Source: Diospyros lotus
Taxonomy: Eukaryota; Streptophyta; Magnoliopsida; Ericales; Ebenaceae
Direction of reading: 5' to 3'
Assembly (NCBI RefSeq): GCF_014633365.1
Contig: NC_068338.1
Location: forward strand, 20,408,616-20,472,615
DNA: 64,000 nt
Made by a program: the position numbers and the translations under genes. Below the pieces are notes generated by a model, which saw only the letters and a program-made list of their open reading frames with translations, had not been told where the DNA came from and did not search any database. Shown in pieces: positions 22,176-37,100 of this stretch (positions are counted from its first letter, which is position 1; each line of letters begins with the position of its first letter).

Positions 22176-25100
22176 ATGGCCTTCGTATCATCATCATCAT
22201 CTTCTTCTAGTTGTTCACTTTGGAGTAGAGATATGCCAGTTCTTAAGACTCCATGGTTAGGACGTTTAAATTGCAAGGATCACATTCCTCGTCGTCGTCG
22301 TCATCTTCTTCATCACCATCCTCGGCACCGTGGACGTACGGTGAGAAGAATATCAGTGGAAATGCTTCCGAATGGGTGCTTTCTTAAGGATGCATCATCG
22401 GCAACAACTTCCATTTCGCTAAAATGCTTCTCGCAGAGGCGACGGACACCACCGCCACTAGAAGAAGAAGACGAAGAGGAGGAGTTGGAATTGGAAAGGC
22501 TGTTCTCGAACCTCAATAAAGCCACTCTCAAGAGGGAGCCCGGTACTGTCACTTACTCTTGAATTCAAAATTTCAAGTTATTGCCCCCATTTTAACCATT
22601 TCTTTTCTTTACTTATTCCCGCAGGAAGCCTCACCAGTGCGATTTTTCTCGTCTCTGGCACCACCGTAATCCTCTCGCAACTCCCTCCCCCCCATGCATC
22701 TGGCTTCCATTGTCTATTGCCTGTACATGGTTTAGGAATTAAGAAGTAACCTAGAATTTGAAAATAAGGGTGATTACCGATTGTGTATTGACATGCCTAA
22801 ACTTTGATCATTTCTTTTCCTGGGGTTGTTATGTGCATGCTATTGGCCTATAGGGAACATGAAATCAATATAAATATATAGAATAATGTTAGGAGTCATG
22901 ATTGATGACAGTGTCATTAATTATGTGGCGTCTTCTCATTGGAGGAGGCTAAGGAGATCATGTGCCATTATCTCCTCTACCTAGCACCTCTTTTAATATA
23001 GGGCCTGCCGAAGGTAAAGCTACTAAGGCCTAGGGCCCAAAAAAGAAGGGCTTCAAAAGGCATTCTGTCTGCTATAAAAAATTAAAAATAAAAGATTTTT
23101 TTTAATTATATTTTAAAGGGCTCCTAAATTAATAGTGACCTAGGGCCCCCTAATCCCTTGAGTTGACCGTGCTCTAATGAGGATGCGACACATGACTAAA
23201 GGCACCGTCATGACTCCTAGCATTAGTCATATATATATAAATATATATTTTGGTTAGGTAGGAATCATTTTGTAATTTGACAAGTTATTATCATCCTAAG
23301 GTAGGAATCATTTTTTAATTTGACAAGTTATTATCATCCTAATTCATTCGAAAACTTTGGTAGCAAAAATTGGACGATATTCCATAACATAATTATGAAT
23401 GCATAAGGTCCTAAAATGTTTAATTTTAGCTAATCCATGTTTGTATTCTTTGAACACTAGCACCAGTAAAGTCATATGATATCTTTGCCAGCCAAAGTTG
23501 GACGATATTCCACAGCACAATTATGAATGCATAAGGTCCTAAAATGTTCTATTTTAGCTAATCCATGTTTGTATTCTTTGAAAACTAACACTACTAAATT
23601 GAGTTTTATAAACAGGTTGGTGCAGGGATCCTTGCAATTCCTGCAGTGACGCAAGAATCTGGGTTTCTGGCCTCTGCAATTACCTGCATTATTTGTTGGG
23701 TATTTATGGTAATATACTTGGTTGACACTTTGACTCTTCAAGTAGGATATGGACCATGATTAGTTGTAGATGGCTAAATAAATATGTCAAACTTTTTGTT
23801 TCCTGTACAAATCTATGTATAAAAATCTCATTTATATACAGTAAAAGTCATGTACTGGCTTAAACATAAAATTTCACTAAATAAATAAAAAAATTAAAAT
23901 TGACATTTAGCCATCTGCCTCGAGTCAATGGAAATAAAAAATTAGACAAGGCCAACTTACCTTCATCCGGTTCCTATGTCCATGTAACATAGTTCACAAC
24001 ATTCTGACCTATGGCTAAATGTTGTGACTTTAATACATGTTAATATATTTTTTATTTTTCATATGTGCTGAAATGATGCAGGTTGTGACAGGGCTGCTTG
24101 TTGCAGAAGTGAATGTCAACACAATGTGTGAACTGGGGTCGGGTGGTGTGTCATTGGTATTTCCTTGTTGTTTCCTATACTTTGTGGTTATAATCTCTCT
24201 GCGTATACATTCAAGATCTGCAAAAGGAACAGATATTAATGTTTCATTGCTGAAGTTCATATATTTTCTGTTCCAAGTTTGAGGATCTTGCTATGGATTG
24301 TTGAATGGATCCTCTTCTACAATATCTACTGGAATTCAATTAATTAAGTTGAGAATGTAAATGGTTTTCTCTTATCCTTTAATTTACAAAACTTCTGCTC
24401 TATTGACATGGATATATACTATTAGGCTCCTATGTTTTTGGAATAACACTTAATTCCCAAACACATGCTGAATATATACATCCCAAGTTTTGATCTGATT
24501 AAAGTTTTGATAGCTTTAAATATAGAACATTTCCTTTACATTTCTGAAAATGCCAGATATTCATTTTGGGTTAATGGAGTTATACCGAAAGCAAATATAC
24601 TTGATGTGTGTTTCTTGTATGACTTACCTGTGGCTTATTTTAGGTATCAATGGCCAAGAGAACTCTCGGGACAGCTGGAGTTCAGATTGCTTGGTAGGTA
24701 GATTTATCGCCATCTGTATTGCTAAACTTGTTTGTATTATTAGCACTTCCATTACTCAAATATGGGTTTATCATCTGAAACAGTTCAGTTTTTTTGTTGC
24801 AGCTGGTCGTACATCTTCATACATTATGCTCTTCTTGTTGCCTATGTGGCTCGTTCATCAGATATTTTGACAAATTTCCTTGGGATCCCACTGTATGAGC
24901 TACAACTCAAACTTTCTGGTCAAGTACTTTGTAGCGTAATTGATGCCTTTACCATTTATTTTCTGTACACAATTCATGCCACATATTTTAAACCTTCATC
25001 GTTGTTTTGAGTGCACAAACTGTTTGTTAAGGTGATAAAACTGTTAAGGAATGAAATGGCATATTGTTAAAGACCTGGCAAATTTCATTCAGTTAAAACT

Positions 25101-28100
25101 CCAATAAGTTTGAACCTAACTATTATTTTCATTGTTAATTTCTCTTTGTTGCCACTGCAATGATGATTTTTTTGTCCTCTAATGACATGCAATTCTTGTA
25201 CCATCCTTCCTGCACATGTGATAAGTAGCCAATTATCTGAATTTGTTCAGAATGTGCTTATGGAAGAGCAAGTTTCTATAGTCTCATTTACATTTCATGT
25301 ACATTTACTACTAAAACCCAATTGTTAAAGATATTGAATTGAAAAAAAGCAAATTTCAGAATTTATACTTCTGTGAGTGGTCATGAATCTCAGTTTTCCA
25401 AATTCTGCCCGGCTCTTATATTCTCCTTCACAAATTAATTTTACTTGCAAATTGATGAGATCAGTTTTATATGGGAATCTAGATTTATATCTAGACTCGC
25501 ATGTTCTTTCTAACTGTCTGGTCCCATTACCTTGCTTGGGATAAACTTACATGAAGAATAACCAAAATGTAACTTGAAATTTAAAACCTTGATATTGATT
25601 CAACAATTTATTGATCTTTAGTGTTGTTGGTCTACAAAAGAAATCTTAGAACTCTACTTGATTTTAGTTTCTGTAATCAATTTTTAGAACATAAACATTC
25701 TGAAATTTATGCCATGGGCTCCTGAATGTTAAGCAACAAGGCTCATAGTTATATTTGGCTATCTGAATGAAGAAAGGGTAAAGCTTGACCACATTGTTCA
25801 TGGTCCTTGCGAACTGTTAACAAATTTTTTAGTTTCAATTGATGATATATATATATATATATATATCTGTATATGCATGGGATGGGCAAAAGTGAGTGCT
25901 GGACACTTTTGCTGAAATTCAATGAGGGAGATAGCATCTTCCCTTGGATATGATTTGAACAATCTGGACAGACTATTGCAAAATGCATTTAGTCATGACC
26001 ATTAGACATGCCATGTAAGACAGAGCACATCTATTCTTTGAGGAAAGGTAAAATTGGTCCTCAACTTTTCAATTTGGTCAGTTTAGCCCATGAAATTTTC
26101 TTTTTGGGCTCAAATTCACCCCTGACCCTTTCCAAATGGTTTTTTTTTTTTTGTCCCTGAAATGCTAGTTTTTGGTTCATTTTGCCCTTGAAATGTTATC
26201 CTTTTTTTTTTTTTTTGAGGGTGTGGGGGGTGGGGCTCAAATTTATCCCTGAATTGAACCCTTCAGGGATGAATTTGAGCAAAAAAAGAAAAGAAAGAGC
26301 TTAGGGGCTAAACTGACCAAAATTGAAAATTTAAGGGCTCATTTGGCCATTTTTCCTCTATTCTTCCATGGAAACTTTATCACCGTTGATATGTGTGCCA
26401 ATCATATATGTGCGTCACACCATAGGGCATGTTTAACATGTATTTTGAGATTTTTGAGAGCTAGTGTGTAGGAAATAGTCCATACGGCTATGGAATCCCT
26501 ATTGAAGTATCAATTTTTCATGGTTTCCATGTATACTTGTTTTGTAGTTTTATGTTGATTACAAATAAAATTTTGTTAGAAATCATGCTTATTCATGTGA
26601 CTAGGTTGTGTTCATAAATGAAGAAAGAAAATACATTGTCGAATAAAGTATCTTTACCTCCCTCTAGTATCTACTTGCATTTCCCTGAGTGGCATTTTAT
26701 GCAGTGTTTTGGAAAATGAGTCCACTTAAGGAAAGAGTTCTGCCTCCTGTTGTAGAAAGAAGCAAATAATTCAATACACATTTTTTTGATTGTTTACTGT
26801 TCCATCCAAAGCCATACTGGAGAACTACATGAATTTTAAGTTAGAAACTTAAAATGGCACAGATTGGAAAATATAAAAAATGGAGCTTCTAAAGAAACGA
26901 TTCAAGCAACTTTCAACAGGAAGAAGGAGAAATAATATTGTGGATCTTCTGCTGTTTTAATACCCCTGTCTAATGGTATTAAAACATTTTAACAAGGATG
27001 TTTGACATATTAGGGGGTTGTCCATGTTTCAAATGCTTATTTCTTCTAACCCTTAATTTGGTTTGGGAAAAACACATTCAAGTATGACTGTCATTAAATT
27101 TTCTCTTTAGAAAAGCATTTTGAGGTGGAGAAACGAAAGAGCCTATGCCAATCTAAAATCAGAAAGAAGATCCTCTGGCAACATTTGAGTTTTAGAAACC
27201 AATTCTCAGGAAGCTGATGGAACAATTCCATCATATCATATTGTTTCCCTGTACCATTACAACAAAATCATTGTGCTCAAGAGCCTTTGCCAAAACTTTA
27301 GCACCATAGAATGGTTATCTTGAAGCTTATGGAATAATTTCATCCTAACAGATCTATGTACCACTGCAACAATAACCATTGGACTCCTTTCCATGTAAGG
27401 CAACATGAAAAGATTCATGATCATGATCCACTTTCTCTGCTTTATAATATTTCACATATTACTTACAATTTGAACTAGCTAGTCATGACTTCCCTCAAAC
27501 TTGGAGATACTCTTAACAATAAGATGGAGATGGACATTATTAGAAATAAGGGAAGAGTTATGTGATTTGCTTCCTGTTTTAAAGAAGCTATTCATATCAT
27601 AGAATGGAGTTCTTATTCAGAAATGAGAGCTATATGCTTCAATGAATATTACATTTGGTGTTCTGAACTGGAAATTATAGACAGAAAAAGAAATGATTGG
27701 AACAACACAGAAAGATTTCTCCACTTACCTCAGAATCGCTTCACATCTATCCTTTTTATGTTCATTATCTGCTGTAAACTCATTGAAAACCTACTTAGAA
27801 GAAATTCTTGATATTTGTTAAACTATTTCTGAATGAAGTACTGGATACTCATTGGGAAATTTCTGCAACACCATCTCACAACAGTTTTGGCTTGTGTAAT
27901 GGGCCAATACAATTCATAGCTGAAACTATAGTGGAGTAAACAGTTCATAGTCATAATAGTTGTTATGGTCTCTGCATCACCATATCAGGCACTAACAGCC
28001 AATTGTGGCACCACTGCGGATATTTTGGCAACTATAGCGGAGTCCTTAATACATGAATGTGCAAAATTTTTCAGACAAAATCCAAAGGAAAGAAAAAAAA

Positions 28101-31100
28101 AAAGAGGTGCTACTTATTTTTTTGGCTAAATGACTTAGTAGAGTTCTTGTAGTAACAACAAGAACTCCTTTTACAGAAAAAAAGAAGAAGAAGATACAGT
28201 ACAAAATCCTCTCTTTCAAGTCCACACGTACGATGCATGAAATCATTAATTGTAGAAAGAAATAAATAAACTCACTCAGAAAACAATGTCAAAATATTAT
28301 AAAATTGTATGCATACCAAATCATTGTAAATCATGTAAATTTCAAAAATCCATTTTAAACCCCGATCATGTGATTCTGGAAAAGCTATTCTGATAACTTA
28401 TTATTCTCTAGAAGATGCAAAAAACTTATGAATTTCAAACAAAAGTTACTTCTTTGAACTTCTAAATTTGTTATTGATGTTTTGGAGTTTGAATCTCTAT
28501 GGTGGGATTCAGGTACTAATATGTTGCTTCAACTTAAACCAGATGTATTCTCAAAAGTCACGGTAGCCCAGGTTTACTTTTGAAACATGCAAAATTCTTT
28601 TATTGACACCCCCAAAATGAGCTCTCTGAGAACTTGACCCAGACCTATTCTCTGAAGTCACAGTAAGCCCTGTTTTATCTCTGAACATGCAAAATTATTT
28701 CATCACAAGATAAAATACATGTACAGAATATATAGAGATGTAATTTATCAACACTGTTAACTTCTTCAAATTAAATAAAATAACCGAGTTTTAAATAATA
28801 GTATTATATATAGACTTGATCAAGGTGTTAAAAAGCAAGCTGATCAATGGAAAACGTGCTATCTTTGGCATTCCAATGATGACTTCATGCATTTTATATT
28901 CTAATGTTGATTTAGAACTAAAAATTTATTGTCACTGGTTGCAAGATGAGTTTACTTTCAATTTATCTTGACGAAATACTAGAATATGAAAATCTGGACA
29001 TGAACTGCTCTAGGCACAGGCACCACGACAACTATTACCTGGTCATAAATTATGACATCCCTGTGAAAATTTTGATTATTTGTTGATCTTGACATCTAAA
29101 TCATTACTTATAATTATGATGTCAGCTGACTAGTGAAGTCATTCATTATCAAGAAGAATAAAATGCAACAGTAAGGTTGTTCCTTTTGACTGGAACGTCA
29201 TGGTTTTGTGCACTAGGGACACCCTCTTGAAGATCTCTAATGATCATTCTTCTCTTATCTGGTGCTGCAAACATAGAAAACTTTTCACTTGCTTAAGTTT
29301 ATGCATGCCACAAAGAAAATGGGATAATCACTATACGCTTTATCATTCTGGCTGCAACATTTCTTGGCACTGAGTTTCTGTGGCTAGTTTCAATAAAAAA
29401 TCATAAACAAAATGTAACCTATTCTTTCCTGGGCAACAACACAACTATGTAATTTATAAACACTGAGTCCTTAGTATATCACATCAATATTGGTTTTTGT
29501 CAAGCTAATGCATCCCTTTCCTAGTAAAAGTTCTGTAACCTTTTCATTTTTTGTTTTTGTTTTTGTTTTCAATTTTAAAGAGTTCTATCACTTCTCATTT
29601 CTGTTGGATAATTGGCCCCCCATTGATGAGAGTTTCCCCAAAGTAATCCTTTATTATTGACATGAAATGGTTTGGTGGCAGAACTTTAATTGCAGAGTTT
29701 TCAGATTGTGCAATGTGCAGCATAGATATGGCTTATGTCTGCTTACTGGATATCATTGTAGTCCTTTTATGTTATGATCCTAAACAGAAACATAATGCCT
29801 GCAAGCTTTAGTTTTGTCAGTATCACTTCTGTTGGTCCATCACAAAGTACTTGCCTATGGTTTTAGGTGTTGATGGGCGGCATTATGATTGCAGATGGGA
29901 AAGTGCAACCTTGTTTTCATTGCTTTTGGGTGGAATTTGCTACATTGGAAGGTCAGTGTCCTTGTCTCTTCCTACTTTTATTTTTCTTTTTTCATTTTGG
30001 TTTTTTTTAGGGAGAGGGGGTTGTCTAAAACACTTAAAAGCATGATTAAAACAAATCCTTCTCTCTACTATGAGATTGCAAGTATTTGAATCTTATCCAC
30101 ATTGCCAGTCTGATGAGTAATTTGACTCATTAAATCAATGACATTTCTTCTTATTTTGGGATAGAAATATAGAATAATTGCCTTCCAACTGTAGTAATTT
30201 TCAGCAGCCTGAACATTAATCCATCGTTGCTCTTCTTTTTTATTCCTTTTCTTGTTTGCCTCTGGTTTCAACTTATGCACTTATGCATAAGTTTGTTATT
30301 TGTTTTTTTCTTCTTTTTGTGATCGGCAAAATTATTTGTCAGTATCACTTCTGTTAGCCCATCACAAAGTACTTGCCTATCTATGGTTTTAGTTTTCTTT
30401 TTTCTTTCCTTATTTGAATACCTTTTGTGAATAGTGACTTTGCATTACTATTTTTTTTCCCTAAAGGATCACAAAACTCCTAACTTGCGTTGTAATGTAG
30501 TCAGCGGTTTATTGGAGCAGTAAATGGTGTTCTCATATTTGGAATCATCATTTCCTTCGCTGCTCTCGTGGTAATTATCTTGCTCCATGAATATATGATT
30601 ATTGATCTTGTTTTTGGAGGATAAAGTGCTATATAGTTCTAGTAGTGAGTGGAGTGTCAATTGTATGGAGACAGAAGTTGATTGCAAATACATAAAGCAT
30701 AGATTCTATTGAGAGCTAAGTTCTGATGATCTTAAACAGATATGTTTTTTCACTTGGTGACAGAAAATTTGAAGGTTGCACCATATCATTGTCCTACCTG
30801 ACCCTTCTCCTAAAAATAACTTGAGAATTAATCAATATGAGTCCATCAATAGTAAGAAACTTTGATGTAGGACAGAAAAGTAGATATTAAGAATTCTTTT
30901 GTCTATTTCCTATTTTCCTTTTGTTTCCTTCAGTTAGTAGGTATAGAATCCTAATTAGAGTAGGACAATGTTTGTTAGTGGCCTTTGTAAAGTTCATTAG
31001 GATGTAATGGAAGGCAGCTCTAGATTATTGATTAAAATATTGATAATTGAGTTGAGTTTTTTAGTTTATTCTTCTCTTCTTCTTTCGGGTTCAGCATCAA

Positions 31101-34100
31101 ACTTCCAAGTGTTAGTCTCCATCAAGGGTACCGGAGCTCCAAGATTTTTTGTGCATGACTGCCCTGTGTTTTAATCAACACTTCTGCAAAAAACGAAAAA
31201 TGTATATCTTCCTATGGGAAACAAATCAAAACAAACATATATTTTTCGACCATTTGAGTATTTTATTTGTATTTTCTTTAATTCTTTGTCATTCAATATA
31301 TGTAGTAAAACATTAAATGCATATTGAATGTTATTCATTCTTATATGGTTTCCATATAAAATCTATGTAAATAAACCTAGCTACCTTGCGATTTTGAGAC
31401 AAAGCATTGTGAGAACAACTTTTTATTCTCATGAAACTGATAGAATTCATGCCCAAATTACTAAATGAGATGCTATCTAGAATTAATGTTTAAAAATCTG
31501 TTACATCTTTAACTAGTTTCTCATCTCACCCTCCTCCCTTGGACCACTATTAGCATATTTTTTTTGGCCTTTCTCTTGACTCTCTTCATAACCATTCTTC
31601 TGCATAGACTGTCTGTTGTTATGTAAGATTGATAGTATTTTTCGTTGCTGTTCGCATACCATGACATATGGTTGTCAACTTGATGTTGATTATGACAATG
31701 AAAAGATAGGAACCGTTCCATCTTTTCTTATTGAAACCAGTGGCATTATTCCTACTACTCGTTAAGGACTATCCAGAGGGTAAGCCTAGATAGTAATGGT
31801 AAGCTTGCTTGTTTGTTACAGGAAGGTCATGTGTTAAAACCCTGGAAATCAACCTCTTTTCAAAACCAAGGGGAAGGTTGCGTTCAAATTCAATCCTCCT
31901 CTAACTCTCATAAAGCGCTAAGCCTTGTGCAGTGGAAATGGCCTTTACTTTTTAGGGTATCCAATACAAAAGTGTGAAAGAAAAGGAATAACCAGAATTC
32001 TTGATGCAATGTCGCCCTTACATTAATTCCTTAATTGATTTTTGGAATTTTCAAATTTTTTATTCCTAGTGGCTAATTTTTCCACAAATTGTGCATATAT
32101 ATGTATATTATTTTTAGGTAGTTTCAAGTCTTGCCAAACCAAAATCCATGTAGCTGACCCCACTTAGTGGAATTAAGGTTTGGTGTTATTGTAGGCAGTT
32201 GCAAGTGGAAACATACATTGGGATGCTCTTCTGAAAGCCAATTTTGAAGCTGTTCCTCTCAGTATACCCATAATTGCACTTTCTTTTGTTTATCAGGTAA
32301 ATAGCTACATCCTTCGGTAATTCAGCATTTAAGCAATTGCAACAATCAACCAATGGTTTATTTCAAATCTGGCTTATTTCAGAACGTGGTTCCTGTCCTC
32401 TGTATGGATCTTGAAGGAAATCTGCCCAAAGTGAGGTGAAGATTTTTTAATTCATGCTTTGCTTGAACTAAGGTGAAAAATATGAAGATTCTATTTTCTG
32501 ATTATTAAGCTCATAATAATTCTATCTTTGAAATTAACAACTATCATTACAATTATCTTGTGATATGAGTGACAAAATCATTTCAAATTTGAAAGTGAAA
32601 AGAAGTTACCGCATGTTTAAATCTCAAACAATAATGGATTTATAACATTCAGTTGGGATTCCAAAGTCGCTATATGAGAATCAAAACATGTCTTGATTGT
32701 AATTGAGCAATATGAAGCATAAAAAGATACTCGGTAGGGTCATTATCTTTATAGTACAAGCATCAGCAATATTCTGTTGACCATGTGGCTCCTCTCATTC
32801 CCATCATTTCTTTAGTACTTGTGCTTCTCTCAGCCAGGTGAGAAGCGTGTGACTGTCTACTATTCACTAAAAATTGAACAAAAAATTATGCCATGAAGGT
32901 AATCAAGAAGCCAAAGACTAGAGGAGCTCTCTTTCCATCTATCCTTTAAGCAATCAACGTGATAAAAGATCAATTGGTTGAATAAGGAAAAATCAGAGTA
33001 AGAGACAGAAATCTATCCTTTCTTGACATGTGATCATTTCTTAACTTCATGGGGGTTTATAATTCACGGGATTTGACTCTCCTTGCTGTGTTTGCCAAAC
33101 ATTTGTTAGTTATAACCAGAACTCTTCATTACATGTTTGGGTTTTAAATATATCAATCCGCAGGACTGCAATTGTCCTTGGCACAGCTATCCCCCTTGCC
33201 CTATTTCTCATATGGAATGCTGTTATTCTTGGATCAATCACAAGTCTTGAGATGGGCTCTGATAAGATTGCTGACCCTTTGCAACTACTGCGATCTACCA
33301 ATGCAGAAGTTGGGGTAAGACAGTCATAGAGTTGTAATTTTGATTGGTCTCCTTTAAGGTTCATGTAGAAGTTGGACAATTCATCTTATGGTAAATAACA
33401 TTATCCCTTTTTGTAATAATTATATGATGTTATGCAGCCAATAATCGAGGTGTTCTCACTTCTTGCAATTGCAACGTCCTACATTGGATTTGTTTTGGGT
33501 CTCGTCGATTTCCTTGCTGACTGTGAGTTAACTTCTCTGTTGATTTTTGAAAGAGATGATCTCATTTCCAAATTGTTATCATTCTGTTGGTTAATATTGT
33601 TGCTTTAATATTTGGGGTACTGGGTATGGACCTAAGTAGTTGTTTAACATCGTACCAATTTCTTTGACTTCACCAACCATGTCAAGGTCCACTCCCGGAT
33701 TTTCCCACTAGCCTAGGAAGTCCGAGAGAAAATCCATTCAAAATGGATATAAATACAAAAATCACTCAAAATTGCCAAAAATTTATTTTCATTTCCATAT
33801 TTGCTCACTATCAATAGAAACCATAATAAATATTACAACATTCTTTATATCATCATCTCGAGCTTGCCACCCATACATTTTCAAAATAAAAGAGCACTAA
33901 GACTTTAAATACATAATGAAACACTCTACTCAAGCTCTCAAAACAATACCCACGGATCTTGAGGTTGGGACATCTTTGTACACATTGTACATCTAATCAG
34001 GAGTCACCCCAAATAACTATGTCAGTGTTCTAAAAGGCGCTAGGTGCTAGTCGGGCGCCAGGTTGGGGCCTAGGAAAACTGCTTTTTTTTTTTTTTTTTA

Positions 34101-37100
34101 ACTTTGTGATGTAATTTGATGTTATTTTCAATTAAATCAAAGTTGAAAAGCATCAATAATGCAACAATAATGGAATGACAAGTGAAATATAGAATTAAGC
34201 ATGAGAAAACAATTGTTGTAGATCAGTTCTAGGTTCAAACTTCAATAAGACAAAAGCAACAATAATGCAACATAAACCATATTTGAAGAATCTAAGTATT
34301 TAACTATCTAATTGAAGTTTGCTATATTTGTTGCTTGCTTGCAGCTTGCTACAGCAAGCAGCAACAAAGGCAGCTTGCTACATTTGTTGCTTGCTTGCAA
34401 GTTGCAAATATTAATTTTTTAAATACATTAATAATAATAATTAATAAACATTTGAATAACAAATAATCAAATATTAATATAAATACTAAATTAAATAACA
34501 GAAAAATAAAAAGAAAACCAAAAGGGGGAGAGGCAACAGTAAGCAGGCTTATTGCTGGCTACTACTTACCGAATGAGGCGGAGGCCCGGAGGGTGAGTGA
34601 AGATTGAAGAAGATGAAGGTTGAAGCTGCTGCAAGAGCAAGAGACAACCGTCAACCGTTAACCAGAGTGTGGCAGTGTGCGAGCAGCGAGCACGAGATGG
34701 TGGTGACGGCAAGTGAAGAAGGTGAAGCTGCAAGAGCAAGAGACAACCAGAGTGTGGCGTGGTGGTGTGCGAGCACGAGACAGTGACAACGGGCCGACGG
34801 CGACTCTGCAACTACAAGAGACGGTGGCGGCGTGCGAGCACGAGAGAGGCGACGGCGACGGTGATTCAGCAATAGACTGTCGATGGCGGTGTGCGTGAGA
34901 GAGAAGGGGAAATCGACGAGAGAAAGGGGTAACAGGTAAGGAAACAAAACCCTAATCAATTTATACTAAATGCTTCACGCGGCCCAGGCGGCCGATTTGT
35001 CCGCCTTGGCCAGGGGATTCACGCTGCTAAGCGTCCGCCTTGGCCGCTTAGGTGCCGCCCGGTACCGATTAGCCGGGCCGGCGCCTAAGGTGGCTGCTTT
35101 GGCCATAATCGCGGCGGCCAGCAGCCACCTAGGCCGCGTTTTTGTTCACTGAACTATGTTTTTCTTTCCTAGAATGACAAAAGAAACAAGGGTGAGCCAC
35201 AAGGCTCAGCAAATATATAGCAAAGGGAAGCATCAATAGATCGATATATGAAGGCATGAATAACTCGGAATCAAGGGAAAATCACTACCCGACATCTAGA
35301 CATCAATTGGATTCATGCTTTCTACAATTGACAACATCCTCAAAGAAATATAATTTCTTACATTTTATCAAAACATTTTTTCAAGGTGAGCCACAAGACT
35401 GAACAAATATATAGAAATTATGAAAAATGGATACAACCAGACTTTCCTTGAACATCATGCCTATCATGCCGTATATGGAGACACATGCCATTCTCATATA
35501 CATAACCAACACACAATCCATGCCATGTGGTTGTATAACACATTACCCAGCCATAACATAAATGCGTAGATGCACACATATGATCCTTGGGGCTCACATA
35601 AAATGCATACACTGGCGCCCAAGACCCTAAATACAACTTGCCAGTAGCTAAGGATAGGCTACCAAGTCAATAACATGAGCCCAAGGCTCTCATAACACAT
35701 CCATCAGTATCATATCCATCTCCATCATCATCATGTGTTGAAGCATTCACAATCACATCAAGATCACAAGCTATTGTGGGACTCAAACCCCCAGTCTTAC
35801 GCATCACAAGATACAGATGTTGTTGGACTCAAACCCCTAGTCTTACGCATCACAATCACAAGCCCATTTCCACCACCACTACCACCATGCAATGCAACAC
35901 ATAAGGAATGCAATGGCTCTTGCAACATTAACGTGATGACAAGGCCCCCATAAGCCAAGCATCAGGCCATGCTACGCCCACGTAGGAAATTCACACACAT
36001 GAATGCTCTAATGCATATGCTTGCCTAACATACACAAGTCAACACTCAACATGCCAACTATGTCATGCCAATGCTCACGCTCCCAACACATACAAAGCAT
36101 GATCCCCCAATGAATGCAACCCATGCCCCGACATCATAATGCGAAGCAATATAGTAACATAATGCAATGCGATGCAATGCAATCACAAGCAAAGTTATAA
36201 CAAGTAACATTCACGCACCCTCAATTTTTGCCAACTAAGATTTCTGGTTATTTTACATAATTCAACATTTAAATAGGTTCCACCACATCAATTAAGTGCA
36301 ATTATTTGATAATATTAATAACCGGGTCAAGGTGGAAGCATTTGTGTCCAGAATTTCAAATTGAACGAATTTTAAGGAAGGTGAAAGTTACGAATCAAGC
36401 ATACATTTCAAAGGAAGCTCATAGGCTCAATAGTTGTCCAAATGGTTCAAATCCTATACCAAATCGAAGCTTATTGAGTTAGGGTCGGAACAAAAAAAAC
36501 GGATCTTAATTCCGATATCGGGACAAAAAGTATGGTCTAAAGAGTACGAGGTTTCAAAATGTAAGTTTATGTTGAGCAAGTTTCGAAATATAGAGCACAT
36601 GTTTCGAAATATAAGTTTCTATTTGAGCAAGTTTTGAAATATAGCGATTAGGTTTTGAAATCAAAGGTTCTGCTTGAGTAAGTTTTGAAATACACGGATT
36701 ATGTTTTGAAATTTTCAGCTCAAATAGTTGACCAATCTCACACAAAATTGAAAACCCATGAACGACAAACACCCAAAACACTCACAAACGAAACCCTAAC
36801 CCCCAAGTTGCCATTCCTTGAATAAAAGATGGGGAAAACAAGCCCCATAGAGACCAAAACAAGACCCAACAAAAGATTTAAACAAGCCACAAGATTTAAG
36901 GGAAAAATGAAGATAATCACACAACTAATACAAAAATAGTTTTAACTACAAGGATATGAAGAACAAAGACATATTTTGACATTCCATCCAAAAGAAGGGG
37001 AAAACTTGCACAATATAAAAAAAAGTGCAAGAGGAACTTGCCTTAAGTTGGTTGGTACCCAAAGAGAAGAAGAAGAAAGAAGTTGTTAGGAGAAGCTAGA

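Noticed and set aside
34566..35152. Open frames of 60-102 codons on both strands in the intron 12 hAT
   Set aside because: They are repetitive CACGAG/GCGACGG sequence within a non-autonomous element, with no hAT transposase motif.
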